Source of the DNA: Diphasiastrum complanatum
Taxonomy: Eukaryota > Streptophyta > Lycopodiopsida > Lycopodiales > Lycopodiaceae
Assembly: GCA_029204225.1 (NCBI GenBank)
Contig: CM055098.1
Span: forward strand, 948,501-1,012,500
Reading direction: 5' to 3'
DNA: 64,000 bases
Shown here: positions 1 through 13,257 of the stretch, piece by piece
Layout: the number at the start of each line of letters is the position of its first letter
How positions within the stretch are numbered: the first letter of the stretch is position 1
Translations under genes and position numbers: made by a program
The notes under the pieces: generated by a model
Database searches by the model: none
Seen by the model: the letters and a program-made list of their open reading frames with translations, nothing else
Told to the model about the DNA's origin: nothing

Positions 1-820
1 TCTGCTACTTTGGTGTGCACTTCCTTGACTATGCCTAATGGTTTCACACTGGATTGGTCAGCTAATCAAATCGTAAAGGAGCACTTATCACATGAGTAAG
101 TCCCCATTTGTGATAAAGCCTAGAGGAGATGGTATTCACTCCTGATCCTCCATTGACTATGGCCAATTCGTGTGGAAATCCTCGATGTGTGATTGGGATG
201 GTTATGTGCCTGGCATCTTTCTCCCATCCTACCCCTACTTGGTGGACTAGTTGTGATCCCTCTACCTCTACATCTGGCACCAGATTGGTAGGGTGCACTT
301 CAGGTTTCTCACTTCATAGTCCATCTATATAGGTTTTCAATCCTTTCCAAAGGGTCGGATGCGTTTTGAGCAGGGTGCCTAAGTGGATTCTGACATCACT
401 TCTCAATAGATCAACTAGGACAACGGTGTGGTCCTTTTCTGCGTCCTTGCTATGGAAAGAGACTTCTAGACTAGAATGCTCATGTGCATTTTGTCCGGTT
501 TCATGGATGAACTTCAGTAATATTGGGTTCACTAGGGAGCGAGGGGAAGCGGTAGGCCATTGATCGTTATCACCCTCGGGCTGACGTTGGTCTTGCTCTC
601 AAGCTACCTCTCTTGCTTGGTCTAGGGAGTGAGCTTCTTTCACCCACTCCGACTTTGTTGGAATCCTCTTGATCACAACCTGTTGTAAAACCACTGTTGG
701 GAATCCCTCTTTGGGCCAAATCGATGGAAGCATGAATGAGTGCACTTGGATGCTTTGTTTCACTGCTAGGAAGACTCGGATTCCTAATGCAAAACTCAGA
801 TAGGGCCGATCTATTCAATT
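1..820 (-). pseudogene. Ty3/gypsy (element A) gag-protease spacer and aspartic protease relic
   Basis: The minus strand encodes the protease part of a Ty3/gypsy polyprotein that runs off the left edge. The active-site region reads NGGSGVN at about 154-134, where plant Ty3 elements usually have DGGSGVN or DTGS, so the catalytic Asp is replaced by Asn. Downstream of it (lower coordinates), positions 60-1 read DQSSVKPLGIVKEVHTKVA, a typical flap region after this protease, but in a different frame from the active site. Upstream, 532-314 encodes the linker that precedes the protease in this family, ending LWKGLKTYIDGL before a stop. Stops and the frame change make this a relic. It continues the minus-strand gag at 2430-4080, from which it is separated by about 1.6 kb of unrelated DNA. 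Confidence 0.7.
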
Positions 821-859
821 GTAGCTATTGCTACACATTGTGATCTGATCTCTTCCAAA

Positions 860-1081
860 CTCATGCGCAAGGGAAAATAGCATTATATGGTAGATCATGT
901 TTCACGAATTAAAGGGAAGGAAACTGAAATCCATCTCGATGATGAGCTACCTGATGCTGCCTTATTCTACATTGAAACTGTACCTGAATGGGCCGCAGAC
1001 ATAGTTGAATATCTAATGCAAAGCCAACCGAACAAATCCTTACCCAAGGTGGAACAGACTGACATTGCAACTCTGATATAA
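860..1081 (+). pseudogene. Ty3/gypsy RNase H-integrase spacer fragment
   Basis: The plus-strand ORF from about 887 reads like the stretch between RNase H and integrase of plant Ty3/gypsy polyproteins: DHVSR (the end of the ADHLSR motif), an acidic DDELPDAALF block and a PEWAADIVEYL block. It ends at a stop at 1081. It lies opposite to and inside the minus-strand element A, so it comes from a different insertion. No LTR or primer-binding site could be tied to it. The family call rests on recalled motif order and not on a search. Confidence 0.6.
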
Positions 1082-1089
1082 AGTAATGA

Positions 1090-2430
1090 ACAATTGACAA
1101 TGTTTAAACAACATACAACAATTGAGAAACAATGAAAAAATGTAACTAATGTAAGCAAGCAACATAAATCATTCACAAATTGCACACGATGGACAGCATG
1201 CTTCAACTCATCTATTATCAAAATGAAGTTTGCGACAAAATCTTTAGCCTTGTCTGTTTTTCAGATCAGCGCTCAGCGCAAGAGAGATATTCTCTCTCAC
1301 AAATAAACTGGTAACTAGCTACTGCTTTCTACCTCTGCATTTGTGTCTGTGACAGTATGTGTCTACTACTGCATGACTCACACACATCAAAATTAGCCAA
1401 TTCATCTCTCTCATTCATCTTGTTTATATAGGAATAGAGAAAAGGAGCTTATGCTAATCATTTGATTACAAAAAACTGGTTAAGCTCATTCTAACGACTT
1501 TTAGTTGTGCGTCATCGTCATCTGTGGAGTCCGTTCTCCATGTTAGCACTTCGTTGATCTCGCCAGTAGTGCTTTGGTCATGAAGATATGCCATTTTTGT
1601 AGCCGTCTTTGCAACTGTCTGTGACGGTAATCGTTTCTCTATGGTGAGTTACAGTCGTGAAGGTTTTTTGGAAAGCAACCGCAAATAGACCATAGCAGGG
1701 GCTTCTATGGTGCTCAGGCAGTTCATCTCTTTGAGAGGAGAGAACCATCGTGAACCATATTCATTGACTCTATAGTGGCCTTTGGTCAACTTCCTTCGTG
1801 GACTGCCTCTAGTTTGCTTTGTAGGTGACCGTAAGCTCCAGTTTGGCAGTTGCCTTCGGCTTGCTTCGTAGGTGACCGTTAGCACCAGCTTGGCAGTTGC
1901 CTTCATTTACTTCGCGTGTGACTGCAAGTTTTATCTTGCGGTGTCTTGACGGCTTCTCGTTGTGAGCCGTGGTCTTTGTAAGTGTTGACCTTCGGTTTGC
2001 TAAAGCATCACAATGGACCATAGGCTGGAGTGTTGCGGTTCATTATGGTGGCCTTCATTGCCTTCATTGCTTTGCTTTCACGGTTGCTTTCGGTTGGGTT
2101 TTGTTTCATTGGTTTTCGTTTATGATCATAATGTTGACCCTTGTGGTGCATTGCGGTTGTGGTTTCATTTGGTTTACTTTGACTTCGTAATGGACCGTAT
2201 GCAAGACTTTACAGTTCCTTGCAGTGCCTTCATTGAGACCATTTGTAGAACTTAGCGGTTGCATGCAATGGCCTTCATTAAAGTTGTTTGCATTGTGATT
2301 GCGGTTGTTTATGGTTTCTACTTGTGGGTAGTTTCCGTGTATTTCTGCAGAGAAAGTTTGCTTGGCTTTCACGAGTATTTTTGCAAGTTTTGGTTCATAA
2401 GCTAGAAATGCTCTGTGGGCAGAAACTTCA
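1090..2430. other. No gene seen; LTR-like or repeat-derived DNA
   Basis: No convincing coding sequence. A TATA-like run (tttatatagg) sits near 1423-1432. From about 1640 to 2430 short motifs recur irregularly, such as cttcatt, gcggtt and tggaccgta, which suggests old internal duplication. This block separates the two halves of minus-strand Ty3 element A and is probably the insertion that split it. Confidence 0.4.
1814..1907. repeat. Two-copy 47-bp tandem repeat
   Basis: Two adjacent imperfect 47-bp units start at 1814 and 1861. Both carry a gtaggtgaccgt core followed by ttggcagttgccttc. Further weaker copies may lie on each side. Confidence 0.7.
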
Positions 2431-4080
2431 TGTTTCTTCATCCTTCATGCGTCTAAAATTACCTTGATCAACTGTGGAGTTCAGATATTCTCCTACATAT
2501 AAGGAACCGGATGATCCACTAGTAGGACTGGTAATGGCGGACTTGGATGGCTCCTTCTCTTTTCGCTTTTGGGCTCTAGTCTGGATGAGTACCAACATCG
2601 TAGATGCCTTGGGTTCTCCTACCATACTCATTAGGTATAGAGGGGCAAAGACCTTTCCTTGCTTCTCCTTTCTCATTGGACAGGTTAGATATGGGTGTCC
2701 GTACCCTCAATCATGGCATATTGGTACAAAATTGCCTTGTGGGTTGTTAGGGCACTCGACAATCCTATGTTTCTCTCCACATCCATAACACTTGATGGGA
2801 GCTCTAAATCATGTACCTCTAAGTTGGTTAGCATAGATCGGTATTAAGTCGTCGTTCGCTCCGTTATGAAATTCACTGGGACAGAGTCTTGTGCTTCCTC
2901 CTCGGGATAGTAGGGTTCTTCAGTCACTTTGACCATGTTCAACTTCTGGGTAGCTGGTTGCGGAGTTCGCACTACTAAATCTTGGGTTTTGGGGGAAATG
3001 GGTGATAATGCCAATCCAGGCGATGCTAGGAATAAGGCACCTTGATGTTGTGCCAATGGGGCGTGATTTGGTGCTGGTGGCGAGCTGCTTGGTTTTGGAG
3101 GTTGTATCGACATTTAGCGGTATCGTGATTGCTCATATTACAGATATGGCAATATCGTGTAGGTCGTTCTCACCTGTGTCTCAACTGCGGGCACTCGTTT
3201 CCTGTGTGGTTGCCAGAGCAATGTGTACACCAGGTGGAAATCCTCCTTGGATAGGCATGAGTAGGTCTTGGTTGCAAGCCCTTCAGCTTCTAATCAACAA
3301 GCATGGTAAGGTCAGTGGTGAGCTTTTCGATTTGCTCATTGCTCTATGTGTGCAACCTCTCTATGGCGGATATAATGGTATTGATGCTATTAGATGTAGA
3401 GGCAGAAGCATCATCGTGTAGCTTATCCTTACGTTTGGCTCTTCGCTCTTTTCTACATCGTTACTCTTGGTCAAAATTATCATAGTCCAAACCAGTGCTT
3501 TCACTATCGTCGATTCTCTTGATGGCATTGGTGCAGGCTGCTTGAAAAAATAGGTATATGTCTCTTTGTTTCATTTGCTACATGATTCCCCTGGGTAGTC
3601 CTGCTATGAACCATGTCAAGACACTATGGTCTGGGATGCTATCAGGGCCGCATCCACCGCGCAATCACTGGATTCTTTCGATATAGTCTAGTAGAGACTC
3701 TTTTTTCTTATCCATACAGATTCATTCTACTTGCAGGAATGGATCTGAGAGGAAGCGGGTGGTTTTGAATCGTGTGATGAATTCAGCTTGTAAGGTGTTC
3801 TAATCATCTCGTTCATTCTGCTCAAGATTGAAATACCAATTTTTTATATCTTAAGAGCTCTTGAGGCTTGTCGTCTCCATAGGCCCTACACACTTGGGTG
3901 TAGATCCGAAGAAAGCGTTGCGGATCTCCCTTTCCATCAAATCTAGGAAGGTCGATCTTGGGAAAGTTCGGACTACGTGGGGTACAAACGGCCTAGGATT
4001 GTCCATCGAGGGTGGAGTATTTCAATCGGTACGTTGACAAATTCCTCAAGGTCGAGAGGATCCAAAATGGATAGTCTCCT
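2430..4080 (-). pseudogene. Ty3/gypsy (element A) gag relic with zinc knuckle
   Basis: Minus-strand translation shows a gag. Near 3957-3918 is the block DLPRFDGKGDP, which in plant Ty3 elements opens the retrotransposon gag domain. It is followed by a helix-rich core with in-frame stops (around 3850-3550). A zinc knuckle, CYGCGEKHRIVEC, spacing CX2CX3HX4C, lies at about 2790-2752. The proline-rich region at 3113-2844 is the linker between core and knuckle. The gag would package element RNA in a cytoplasmic particle. Several stops (TAG and TGA in place of conserved residues) and frame changes show it is dead. It faces the protease relic at 1-820 and belongs to the same element. Confidence 0.7.
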
Positions 4081-5385
<1,305 letters not shown>

Positions 5386-5653
5386 TAATAGGAGAATGAA
5401 ATGTAACTACTTTTATAACCTATGGAGCAAACAAACACACCTCTAGGAATTTCTAGTGTGTCGCACCATTTATAATTTCCAATTATCATATAAGCTACAA
5501 GCACAGGTAAATTGTACAGTTTGACAATTCATTGTGACAATTTTAATCCAGTCGCTTTGTATTTCAAGTGTCATTTCATTTTAGGAGTTCATGTACTTAA
5601 ATAGAAGATAGGTCCTTAACAGTTATACTCACAAAAATGGTGTAGGCCTCTTC

Positions 5654-5723
5654 AAGTATATAGTTGTCCAGCGCATATCCTCATTTCTAAGTATATAGTT
5701 GTCCAGCGCATATTCTCATTTCT
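5654..5723. repeat. 35-bp tandem duplication
   Basis: Two adjacent 35-bp units starting at 5654 and 5689 differ at one base. Each begins aagtatatagttgtccagcg. A partial third start (aagtata) follows at 5724. Confidence 0.9.
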
Positions 5724-6019
5724 AAGTATAAAATGCCATTTTTGAATAACTATACAAATATGTGGTATCACATATCCCCCTCCTCAAATGTGAAATGTCC
5801 TCGTGAACATATAGTCTTCATTTCAGGGTTTATTCATTCCTTTGAAAAGAATAGTTTTGTGTCAAGGATCTGTGTTAGTTCACATATAGAGATATTTTTT
5901 CATTCGTTGGGTTGATGTCCTTCACATGATATTTCAAAATCACATATTGATTCAAAATATATTTTAATGACATAAATTAAGCATCATCACATATAAAACT
6001 TAGCATCGCATTATTTGCA
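5724..6019. other. No gene seen
   Basis: AT-rich DNA between the 35-bp tandem and the start of the readable minus-strand relic. Nothing recognised. Confidence 0.4.
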
Positions 6020-6099
6020 AAGCAATATAAAAGAAAAAGACTTCATGTATTGAGCTCTTCATGTAGCTGTTGTGCCATCTCTAAGTCTTTTTGACACTC

Positions 6100-6966
6100 G
6101 AGCAACAATACATCTCTTCTTTTGCTCTGGTGTATTTCCCGATAGGTAAGTTGCCATAAGGCGACAATCTTATCGAACAATTCTTGTACTAATTGAAAAT
6201 CTTCTTTAGAATCTTTACTAAGTACAAACTGTCTTGCAAATTGTGTTTTATCTCTGCAAAATAACTAGAAAAGTTTCTCTCCTAGTTGGTATAGATACTA
6301 TACAACTCCGGATACGCCATGTTCATATCCAACAACAGACCTACATCATCAAATTTTTTGATATTTGCTTGGACTTCTGGTGAATACAATTTGAATTGCG
6401 CATGTGTCCTCCAAAACTTTCGCTTCGAGTTGTTATGCTACAAAACTGGTACTCCTTGATTCAAATGTACTCCAGCGCATACAAAAATGTTGACACTATG
6501 TACAACTCCACTGATCCGAATGGCGATACTTTGAATTTTTTCTGGATTATGGCCCAGCATAGACAGCCCTTCTGCTCCATGCTAAGTTGGTCCCATAACC
6601 AAAGGAAGTCTTCTTTGTCCCACTCCATCTGCCAGTCCTCAAATGCCATGCCTATCAAGCCTGGTAGCATCAAATAATCCATTTGCCATTGTAACTCCAC
6701 ACTGAAATGACAAGGACTCCACTTCCAAAATCTTTCAAAAAAAACTTGAAAGCGTTCCGCACATACCTTCAACTGATTCCTCTTTTGTCACTTTGGTTTA
6801 TGTTGTGCTTCTGTGATGTCTTGCATGTGGATATCTATAGCAAGTTTCTGGTCTTCGAGCTGCTGCTTGAGGTCTGATACCTCCTTCTGTAGATCAAAAT
6901 TCTTCATATAGGCCTCTATATACTCCAAGTAATCTGCCACTCCTGTACTTTTTCGGGCTGCCTTCG
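6100..6966 (-). pseudogene. Uncharacterised coiled-coil / W-rich domain protein, C-terminal part (copy 1)
   Basis: The minus strand from 6966 opens with a heptad-rich segment (about 6955-6790; for example DLQKEVSDLKQQLEDQ), then a stop. Next, from 6772, is a compact domain rich in Trp, Phe and Leu that contains MDYLML at about 6682, paired Trp residues, QKG and AIIQKKFKV, ending ALEYI at 6461. Readable protein continues in another frame to about 6180 (EVQANIKKFDDVGLLLD). The same order of elements recurs at 54.0-56.2 kb, with MDYLLL, QKG, AIVQNKFNV and LEYL at matching spacing, so this is a real conserved protein family. I do not recognise the family. The N-terminal part of this copy lies at 18611-19200, beyond the inserted copia A. 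Mobile-element origin is likely but unproven. Confidence 0.55.
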
Positions 6967-7910
6967 TAGAACAACTGATCAGACAGATTTTGATTCTACT
7001 AACACAATGCGCAGTTTACTTGACAAAGGATGAGAAAATGAATGCAAACTCAAAACATTTGAATTCGTGATCAACCTCAAAGGATTTGCAAAATTTGTCT
7101 TGCAGTCAACTCGAAAGATTCAGAAAATATTCACAAAACAATTTCTTATATAAGCTCGTGGCAAAAGATTCGCGAACAGAATCTTGTCGTGAAATATTTT
7201 GTTTCTTGTTCAAACTTCAGATGTCACAAAATTGTTGCGCACAATTTGCAAAATCTTCTGAACTGTTTTTCAAGCTCTCCTGTCACGAAATTCGCAAACA
7301 GTTCGAGAAATATTCGAAATTTCTTCTTCAAACTCAAGAATTGTCATCTGTTATGAACAATTCGTGAAAGATGAAAATGTCGTGAAGAGAGAAGTGTCGT
7401 GAACAATTCATGAAACACAAAGCTGAGATGAAGAGATGGACTATCTTGAATAATTTGTGAATAGAATTTATTCAGCCTTGGATACAGAGCATCTATTTGA
7501 ATATCAACCATCATAAATGGTTAAATATCTACTATTACAACATTGAAAGGTCAAAAGACTTGTAAATAAAAGGCCAAAAGACCTGTCCTGTAGCAAAATA
7601 AATACATGTGCACTACTCATTTGTAACTAACTCAATCAAAGACACAACAATGAGCTAAGACAACAAGAGATGTATATTGATGATTCAGATTCAGAATTAT
7701 AAAAAATTGTTTTTGATCAATAGTTTTCTATTGTCTTAAATTGTCTTAAGTTGTCTCTTACTTCCGCATATAATTTTCGCACGCATATCCAATTTGACCT
7801 AATACTGTTCTATTAGTACATAGATCAAATACAAACCTGATTGAAGACATTGATATTAGTTTGATTTATTCAAACTTTCATCATGTTCTCTGTGGAAGAA
7901 TAATTACTAA
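6967..7910 (+). repeat. 5' LTR of copia A
   Basis: A 944-bp repeat matching 17737-18610 along its length. Its termini are TAG and CTA rather than TG and CA, a non-canonical end type if it is original. Many differences from the 3' LTR are CG in one copy and TG or CA in the other, the mark of methyl-cytosine decay. Confidence 0.85.
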
Positions 7911-7920
7911 TCCGATTCAG

Positions 7921-7932
7921 TGGTATCAGAGC
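7921..7932 (+). other. Primer-binding site of copia A
   Basis: The 12-mer TGGTATCAGAGC is the usual plant copia site complementary to the 3' end of initiator tRNA-Met. It lies 11 bp after the matched LTR end, which is further than usual. Confidence 0.85.
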
Positions 7933-8020
7933 TTACGGAATTAAAATTGATACAGTAATATCAGAACACATCAGATCATCCTTCTCAGCAAGCCGCTATT
8001 TGGAGGGTATTCAGAAATAG

Positions 8021-8990
8021 ATGTCGTCGATCATCAATATTCAAGCTAAGATCACTAAGATCTTGGATCCAGAAGGTTCAAACTACTTGATTTGGAAATT
8101 AAAGACTTCACTCTTGTTGAACGGCGAAGGTCTATGGCAATGGGTAGAACCAATTGAGGAGAGGCCAGTAGCTACTCCTAGAAAAGAACTTTGGGAATGG
8201 AGTATAAAAAATGACAAAGCTATAGCAATTATTGCGTCTTCAGTGCATGACAATATAATGCTAGATCTTACATCAATTTCGAACGCAAAGGATTTATGGG
8301 AAGAATTGCAAACCAAGAATGAGACTCGATCTCGTAATCAAATCATGTTCTTGGAAGATCAATTAACTTACCTACAATCGAATGGCAAAGACCTGAACAC
8401 ATTCGTGCAAAAGATAAAAGATCTCTTTGTTTCCGCGGCAAAATTCGGTGTAAAAAATACAATTTTTAAGGAAAAATAGCTTAACTATTTTCTTCGAGCC
8501 CTACCTAGGTCATTCCACACAACAAGAACCTTATTGGTGAAAGATGCGACAATGACACTTCAAAAGGTAATAGACAGTGTTAAGGAGGAAGTAGAACCTC
8601 GTGAACGCTATGACGACAATGGTGATTCCGAAAATACTCTATTTACTCAGAAGAATAAACCTTCTAAGAAGTCTAAGTTTAAGAGGGAGTCGTCTAAGAA
8701 GAATGAGTCTAAGACTAATGAACAACAATCTTGAGAAGAATTCTGCTGATAAGAAGATCTGCAACAGATGCAGAAGAGCAGGTCACACAGAAGAAAAGTA
8801 TTGGTTAAATCCAAAGATTGAATGCATTCATTGTCATAAACGGAGTCATGCAGCAGTAGACTGTTATCAGAATCCCAGAAACAAAAAGGAGCATAATCGA
8901 AGCGAACCTTCGGATTCAAACTATGTCGAAGATAAAGCAGAGTGCTCCAGAGCAGCGGAAGATGGAGCAACAAGGAACTCAGCAGCCTAC
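8021..8990 (+). pseudogene. Copia A gag with two zinc knuckles
   Basis: The ATG at 8021 opens a 152-residue copia gag (UBN2-type) with the N-terminal NYLIWKLKTSLLLNGEGLW block and later LWEELQTKNETRSRNQ. A stop at 8477 truncates it. The protein resumes in other frames: a lysine-rich stretch, then two Cys-His motifs, CNRCRRAGHTEEKY near 8759 (last Cys replaced by Tyr) and CIHCHKRSHAAVDC near 8820 (CX2CX4HX4C). Gag would coat element RNA in the cytoplasm. It needs at least one frameshift and one stop corrected, so it is a pseudogene. Confidence 0.8.
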
Positions 8991-10348
8991 GTTAATGGTG
9001 ATCTATGTTGTTCATCTAATTCAATTCGAGAAGTAGTACTTGATTCAGGAGCCACCTCACATTTTGTTTCCTCAAAACAAATGTTGTCTGAGTACAAGAA
9101 GATGAACTATTCGAGATTCATTATACTTGGAGACGGTTCTAAGCACGTGGGTGATGGAACTGGTGTATTATGGCTAGACATGAATCAGAGTGACAAGAAA
9201 CTGTAGAAAGTTCTCTATGTCCCTACTCTTGACAAAGATCCTCTATCTGTAGCTAAGATAGCCGATACAGGCATGTCAGTAACCTTTATGAAGAACTCTT
9301 GTAAATTATTCGAGGAAGATTCTGATAACCTGGTTGCTAAAGACAACAGAGAAGAAAATTTATATCACCTGAACATACATACTAGAATCGAACAAGTAAA
9401 TCAAACTCAATAATCAACAGATATACTGTGGCACAACAGGCTATGTCACATGAACATGAAAGCCTTGTACTAAGCCAACAAAAGTCAGAGAATTTAAGGA
9501 GTCGAAATCAAAAGTAGAGATATTTGAACTACCTGCAAATTTTGTCTTAAAGGCAAGATGACTAGAACACCTTTCAATAAGGATGTTAATAAAGCAACTA
9601 AGGTACTTGAAATTGTGCGTTCAGATATTTGTGGACCATATGGAGTATTGTCATTGGGTGATGCAAAGTAGTTCATAATGTTTATTGATGACTTTGGCAA
9701 GTTCGTTGTGGTATACTTTATTCATACCAAATTTGAAGCTTTCGAGAATTTCATTGAGTGTACGAATTGGGCTGAGAAGCAGACAGGCAATAAGTTGAAG
9801 CAGAGTGTACAGATCGTGGAGTTGAGTACATTTCTAACAAATTCAAAGCTTATTATACTGATCGAGGTACTATGCATACAAAGACTGCATCCTACACACC
9901 ACAGCACAATGGAATTGCTGAACGAAGGAATCGTACACTGATGGAAGCTGCAAAGTGTATGATGGCTCATGCGAAAGCACCAAAATATTTGTGGGCAGAA
10001 GCAGTGGCTACATCAACTTATCTTCAAAATCGTATTCTGAAATCTCGAACCGGATAAAATGCCTCATGAGATATGGTGGAAGTCAAAGCCAAATCTTGCA
10101 CATGTTCGAACATTTGGATGCATAGTGTATATGCACATACCAGATAAGCTGAGAAAGAAACTCGATGAAAAGACAGAACAAGGTTTTTTGGTAGGATTCG
10201 AGTTACGTTCATCATATTATCGTGTCTATGTACCAGAAACTGACAAGATAAAAGTTGTTCGAGATGTTAAATTTGATGAGTTGAAGTACATACCAGACAG
10301 TGATCTAGTCGGCTATGAAATTCTCAAAAATTATTATGAGCTACCAAT
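8991..10348 (+). pseudogene. Copia A protease and integrase
   Basis: The protease active site reads VVLDSGATSHF near 9030-9065, with the catalytic DSG kept. The gag-pre-integrase block (ILWHNRLCHMNMKALY) follows near 9425. The integrase core shows IVRSDICGPYG near 9615, FIDDFGKF near 9680, and the terminal catalytic Glu in NGIAERRNRTL near 9910. The second catalytic Asp region is scrambled by a frameshift around 9810-9870. The C-terminal part, FGCIVYMHIPDKLRKKLDE, ends at 10348, where copia B is inserted. Stops at about 9204, 9412 and 9670 confirm decay. Confidence 0.8.
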
Positions 10349-10597
10349 TGAGAATACAGTTTAAAAACCTGCCCGAATCAATCACCACGGCACAACGTCA
10401 AGTGCAATAAGACAAGACAACAGAATTGCTCTCCCACAAACTGTATATTCACACTAATAAGCAAGTAAATAAAGTTGCTTAAGAGCACTCAAAGGGCTCG
10501 TAAAAGAAAGACGGCCCGATAATTCTAGAACTGAGCACATGTGGTGCCATCAAAATTAGAAAGCACTGTATAAGTCGATCATTGCTATTTTAACTCT
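10349..10597 (-). repeat. 3' LTR of copia B
   Basis: A 249-bp repeat matching 16043-16295. On the minus strand it begins AGAGTTAAAATAGC and ends GTATTCTCA. It directly follows the purine-rich tract. Confidence 0.9.
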
Positions 10598-10662
10598 CTC
10601 TCTCAATGATCAAGGTCTCTCTTTATTTTACTCTATTCATGGAACATACCTCCATGATAGTA

Positions 10663-11120
10663 TCATAAGTAAAGACTTTTAAGTTTGGCTTTAAAAGTTT
10701 CAAACTTCTCTTTACTTAAAGCTTTCAGAAATATATCAGCAACTTGCAACAGCGTAGAATAGTGTGCAGTACTTATATCTTCAGATTGTAGCTTTTCATG
10801 CACAAAGTGATATTTTACCTCAATATGTTTTGTTCTTGCATGAAAGACAGTATTCTTAGCCAATTGTATTCCACTTTGGCAGTCATAGAAAATAACAGTA
10901 GGATGTACCTGCTTCATGCCAATCTCACGTAACAACTTACGTAGCCAAATAGCTTTCTGAGTGGAAAAACTTAACACTTTATATTCAGCTTCTGTAGAAG
11001 AAAGAGAAATGGTGTCTTGATTTTTGGTAGACCATGAAAAACAACTGCTACCAAAATTGAAGGCATAACCTATTGTTGACTTTCTATCATCTACATTTCC
11101 TACCCAACCTTGTAACTTAG
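10663..11120 (-). pseudogene. Copia B RNase H
   Basis: Minus-strand translation shows the RNase H end of a copia polyprotein: the DDRKSTIGYAF block near 11090, SLSSTEAEYKVLSFSTQKAI near 11010-10950 with the catalytic Glu, and HARTKHIEVKYHFVHEK near 10850-10800. These are hallmark motifs of copia RNase H, which removes element RNA during cDNA synthesis. A stop at about 11120 separates it from the reverse transcriptase. Confidence 0.88.
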
Positions 11121-11121
11121 G

Positions 11122-12437
11122 TTAAGCACTTTGTCTTTTGTAGACCAGGCCAAGGTCAGGTGTACCTTTCACATATCTCAAAATCCTTTTCACAGCTTTC
11201 CAATGATCCATGGTGGGTGATGACATGAATTGGCTAATCAGACTTACAGCATAGCAGATATCAGGACGTGTAGTCATAAGATGGATCAAACTCCCAACTA
11301 GTTGACAAAATAAAGTAGCGTCAACATGTGCACTATCATCAACATGATGATTTCTTACCAGCTTCACAAGGGGGTGATGGAAGGTTTGCACTCTGTCATG
11401 CAAAATCTCTCTAATATCTCACGTACATACTTGTTTTGACATAACCTGATATCATTGCCAATTTGCCATACTTTGACACCCAAGCAATAGTGCATAAGAT
11501 CTAAATCCGTCATCTCAAATTGCTTGCATAAGTTGGCTTTGATAGAATGAATGATATTCTCATCATTTCCCATGATAATAATATCATCAACATAGAGTAC
11601 AATCAAGGCAATGCTATCTTCATTTATAAGAACATAAAGATTTGGATCTGAATTTGTTCTTACAAACTCATGAGAAAGAAAGTAATTGTCAATGCATCCA
11701 TACCATGCGTGTGGCGCTTGCTTAAGGCCATAAAGTGCTTTGCGTAGCTTGCACACCTTATGTTCTTGTCCTTTTGCCATAAAGCCATGTGGTTAAACCA
11801 AGTAAACTTCTTCCTCTAAGTCACCATTCAAAAATGTGGACTTCACATCCATTTGATGGATCTTCCACCCAAAATGAGATGCTAAGGCGATGATAAGGCA
11901 TAGTGTAGTCCACTTAGCCACTGGAGAAAATGTCTCTTCATAGTCAATTCCTTTATTTTGCTCATAGCCCTTCACTACTAGGCGTGCCTTATGCTTTGCT
12001 ATCGTGCCATCCGCATAAAACTTTGTTCTAAAGACCCAAGTGTTGCCAATGGGTTTCTTTCCAAGTGGTAGATCAACTAGCTCCCATGTATCATGCCTGT
12101 GGATGGACTCCATCTCCTCTTCCATTGACCTTTGCCACTCTTTGTGATCCTTTGCCTCATCAAAGGTTGATGGCTCTCGACACTTCAAAATGTCACTCAT
12201 TCGGTCATAGTTCACATGATAGCAATCGAGAGAGTTCCTTTCCCGCGTTGATCTTATCACTTCTTCTTGTGTGCTAGATCTTCGTTCATTTAGCTTTGCA
12301 TCCTTCATGGTATTTTCATACCATTTTGGTATCTTAAACTCGAGTGATACACTTTGTGGAGAGTATGTGTCCCAAGAAGTGTCCAAGTAATGTCTCTTAC
12401 TTCCAACCGGTTTCTCCTTTGTTGATCCTTTTAACAA
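11122..12437 (-). pseudogene. Copia B reverse transcriptase
   Basis: Two adjoining frames encode a typical copia reverse transcriptase. In order they show KPIGNTWVFRTKFYADG, KARLVVKGYEQNKGIDYEET, KIHQMDVKSTFLNGDLEEEV (the conserved DVKTAFLNG with a Ser change), ALYGLKQAPHAWY, and the catalytic YVDDIIIMG near 11590. Then come the thumb and connection regions with HWKAVKRILRYVKGT. The enzyme would copy element RNA into cDNA in cytoplasmic particles. A stop near 11790 and a frame change near 11380 interrupt it. Apart from these the domain is well kept. Confidence 0.9.
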
Positions 12438-13257
12438 GTAGCTTCCCCTAGGCTCTTGGATAGGTGGTGTCTTCTCATACTCACCCTCTCAACCATCGTC
12501 TTCATGTGCATCATCCCGTGGAGCGTCTTCTTCATCTTCTTCTTCCAAGATTGTGGGAAGTCTTTTGATGCTTTCATCACTTGCATGGTCTTCATCTTCA
12601 TACCTATGCGTCTCATCAAAGATCACATCTTTGCTTATGTGAATCTTGTTCATTACATGATCAAAACACATGTATGCCTTTGTCCTCTCATCATAACCGA
12701 CAAAGATACACTTGATTGCTTTGGCATCAAGTTTCTTTCACTCCTCCTTTGGCACATGTACATAGGCCCTACATCCAATGACACGAAACTTGTCGGTCTG
12801 TGACTTTATTCATGTAAATGCTTCTTTGGGAGTCACATTTGGAACCGCAAATGTAGGGCTCTTGTTTTGCAAGAATGTTGTCGCACTGCACGCTTCCGAG
12901 CAAAGTGAATCGGTCAAGCCCATTTGCTTCATCATGGAGCATGCACTCTCCATAATAGTCCTATTTTCCTTTCAATTACACCATTACTATGCAGCATGTG
13001 TGATTGTGTGAATTGTCTTTTGATGTCGTGTTCCTTGCAAAAGTTCTCAAAATCATCAGATTTGTATTCGCCCCCTCTGTGTGATCTTAACTTTGATGCG
13101 TGCATCCAGTTGGTCCTCTACTAGACCCTTAAACTCCTTGAAGCGAGCAAAAGCGTCAGATTTCTTCTTCAAGAAATAAATCCATGTCCTCCTAGAGTAA
13201 TCATCTATTAAAGTCATTGAATAAGGCTTTCCCCATCGACATAGTCTTCATTGGGTT
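12438..13257 (-). pseudogene. Copia B integrase core and C-terminal tail, badly decayed
   Basis: This is where the integrase core and its linker should lie between the pre-integrase block and reverse transcriptase. Only short pieces can be read in mixed frames, such as a KVHIYVHVP-like region and an acidic EDEDHASDESIKRLP stretch near 12640-12540. Many small indels are needed. ORFs on the opposite strand here are shadows. Confidence 0.6.

Noticed and set aside
7921-7932. Possible tRNA gene fragment
   Set aside because: Only the 12-nt primer-binding site is present, at the position expected for an LTR element; no tRNA body follows.
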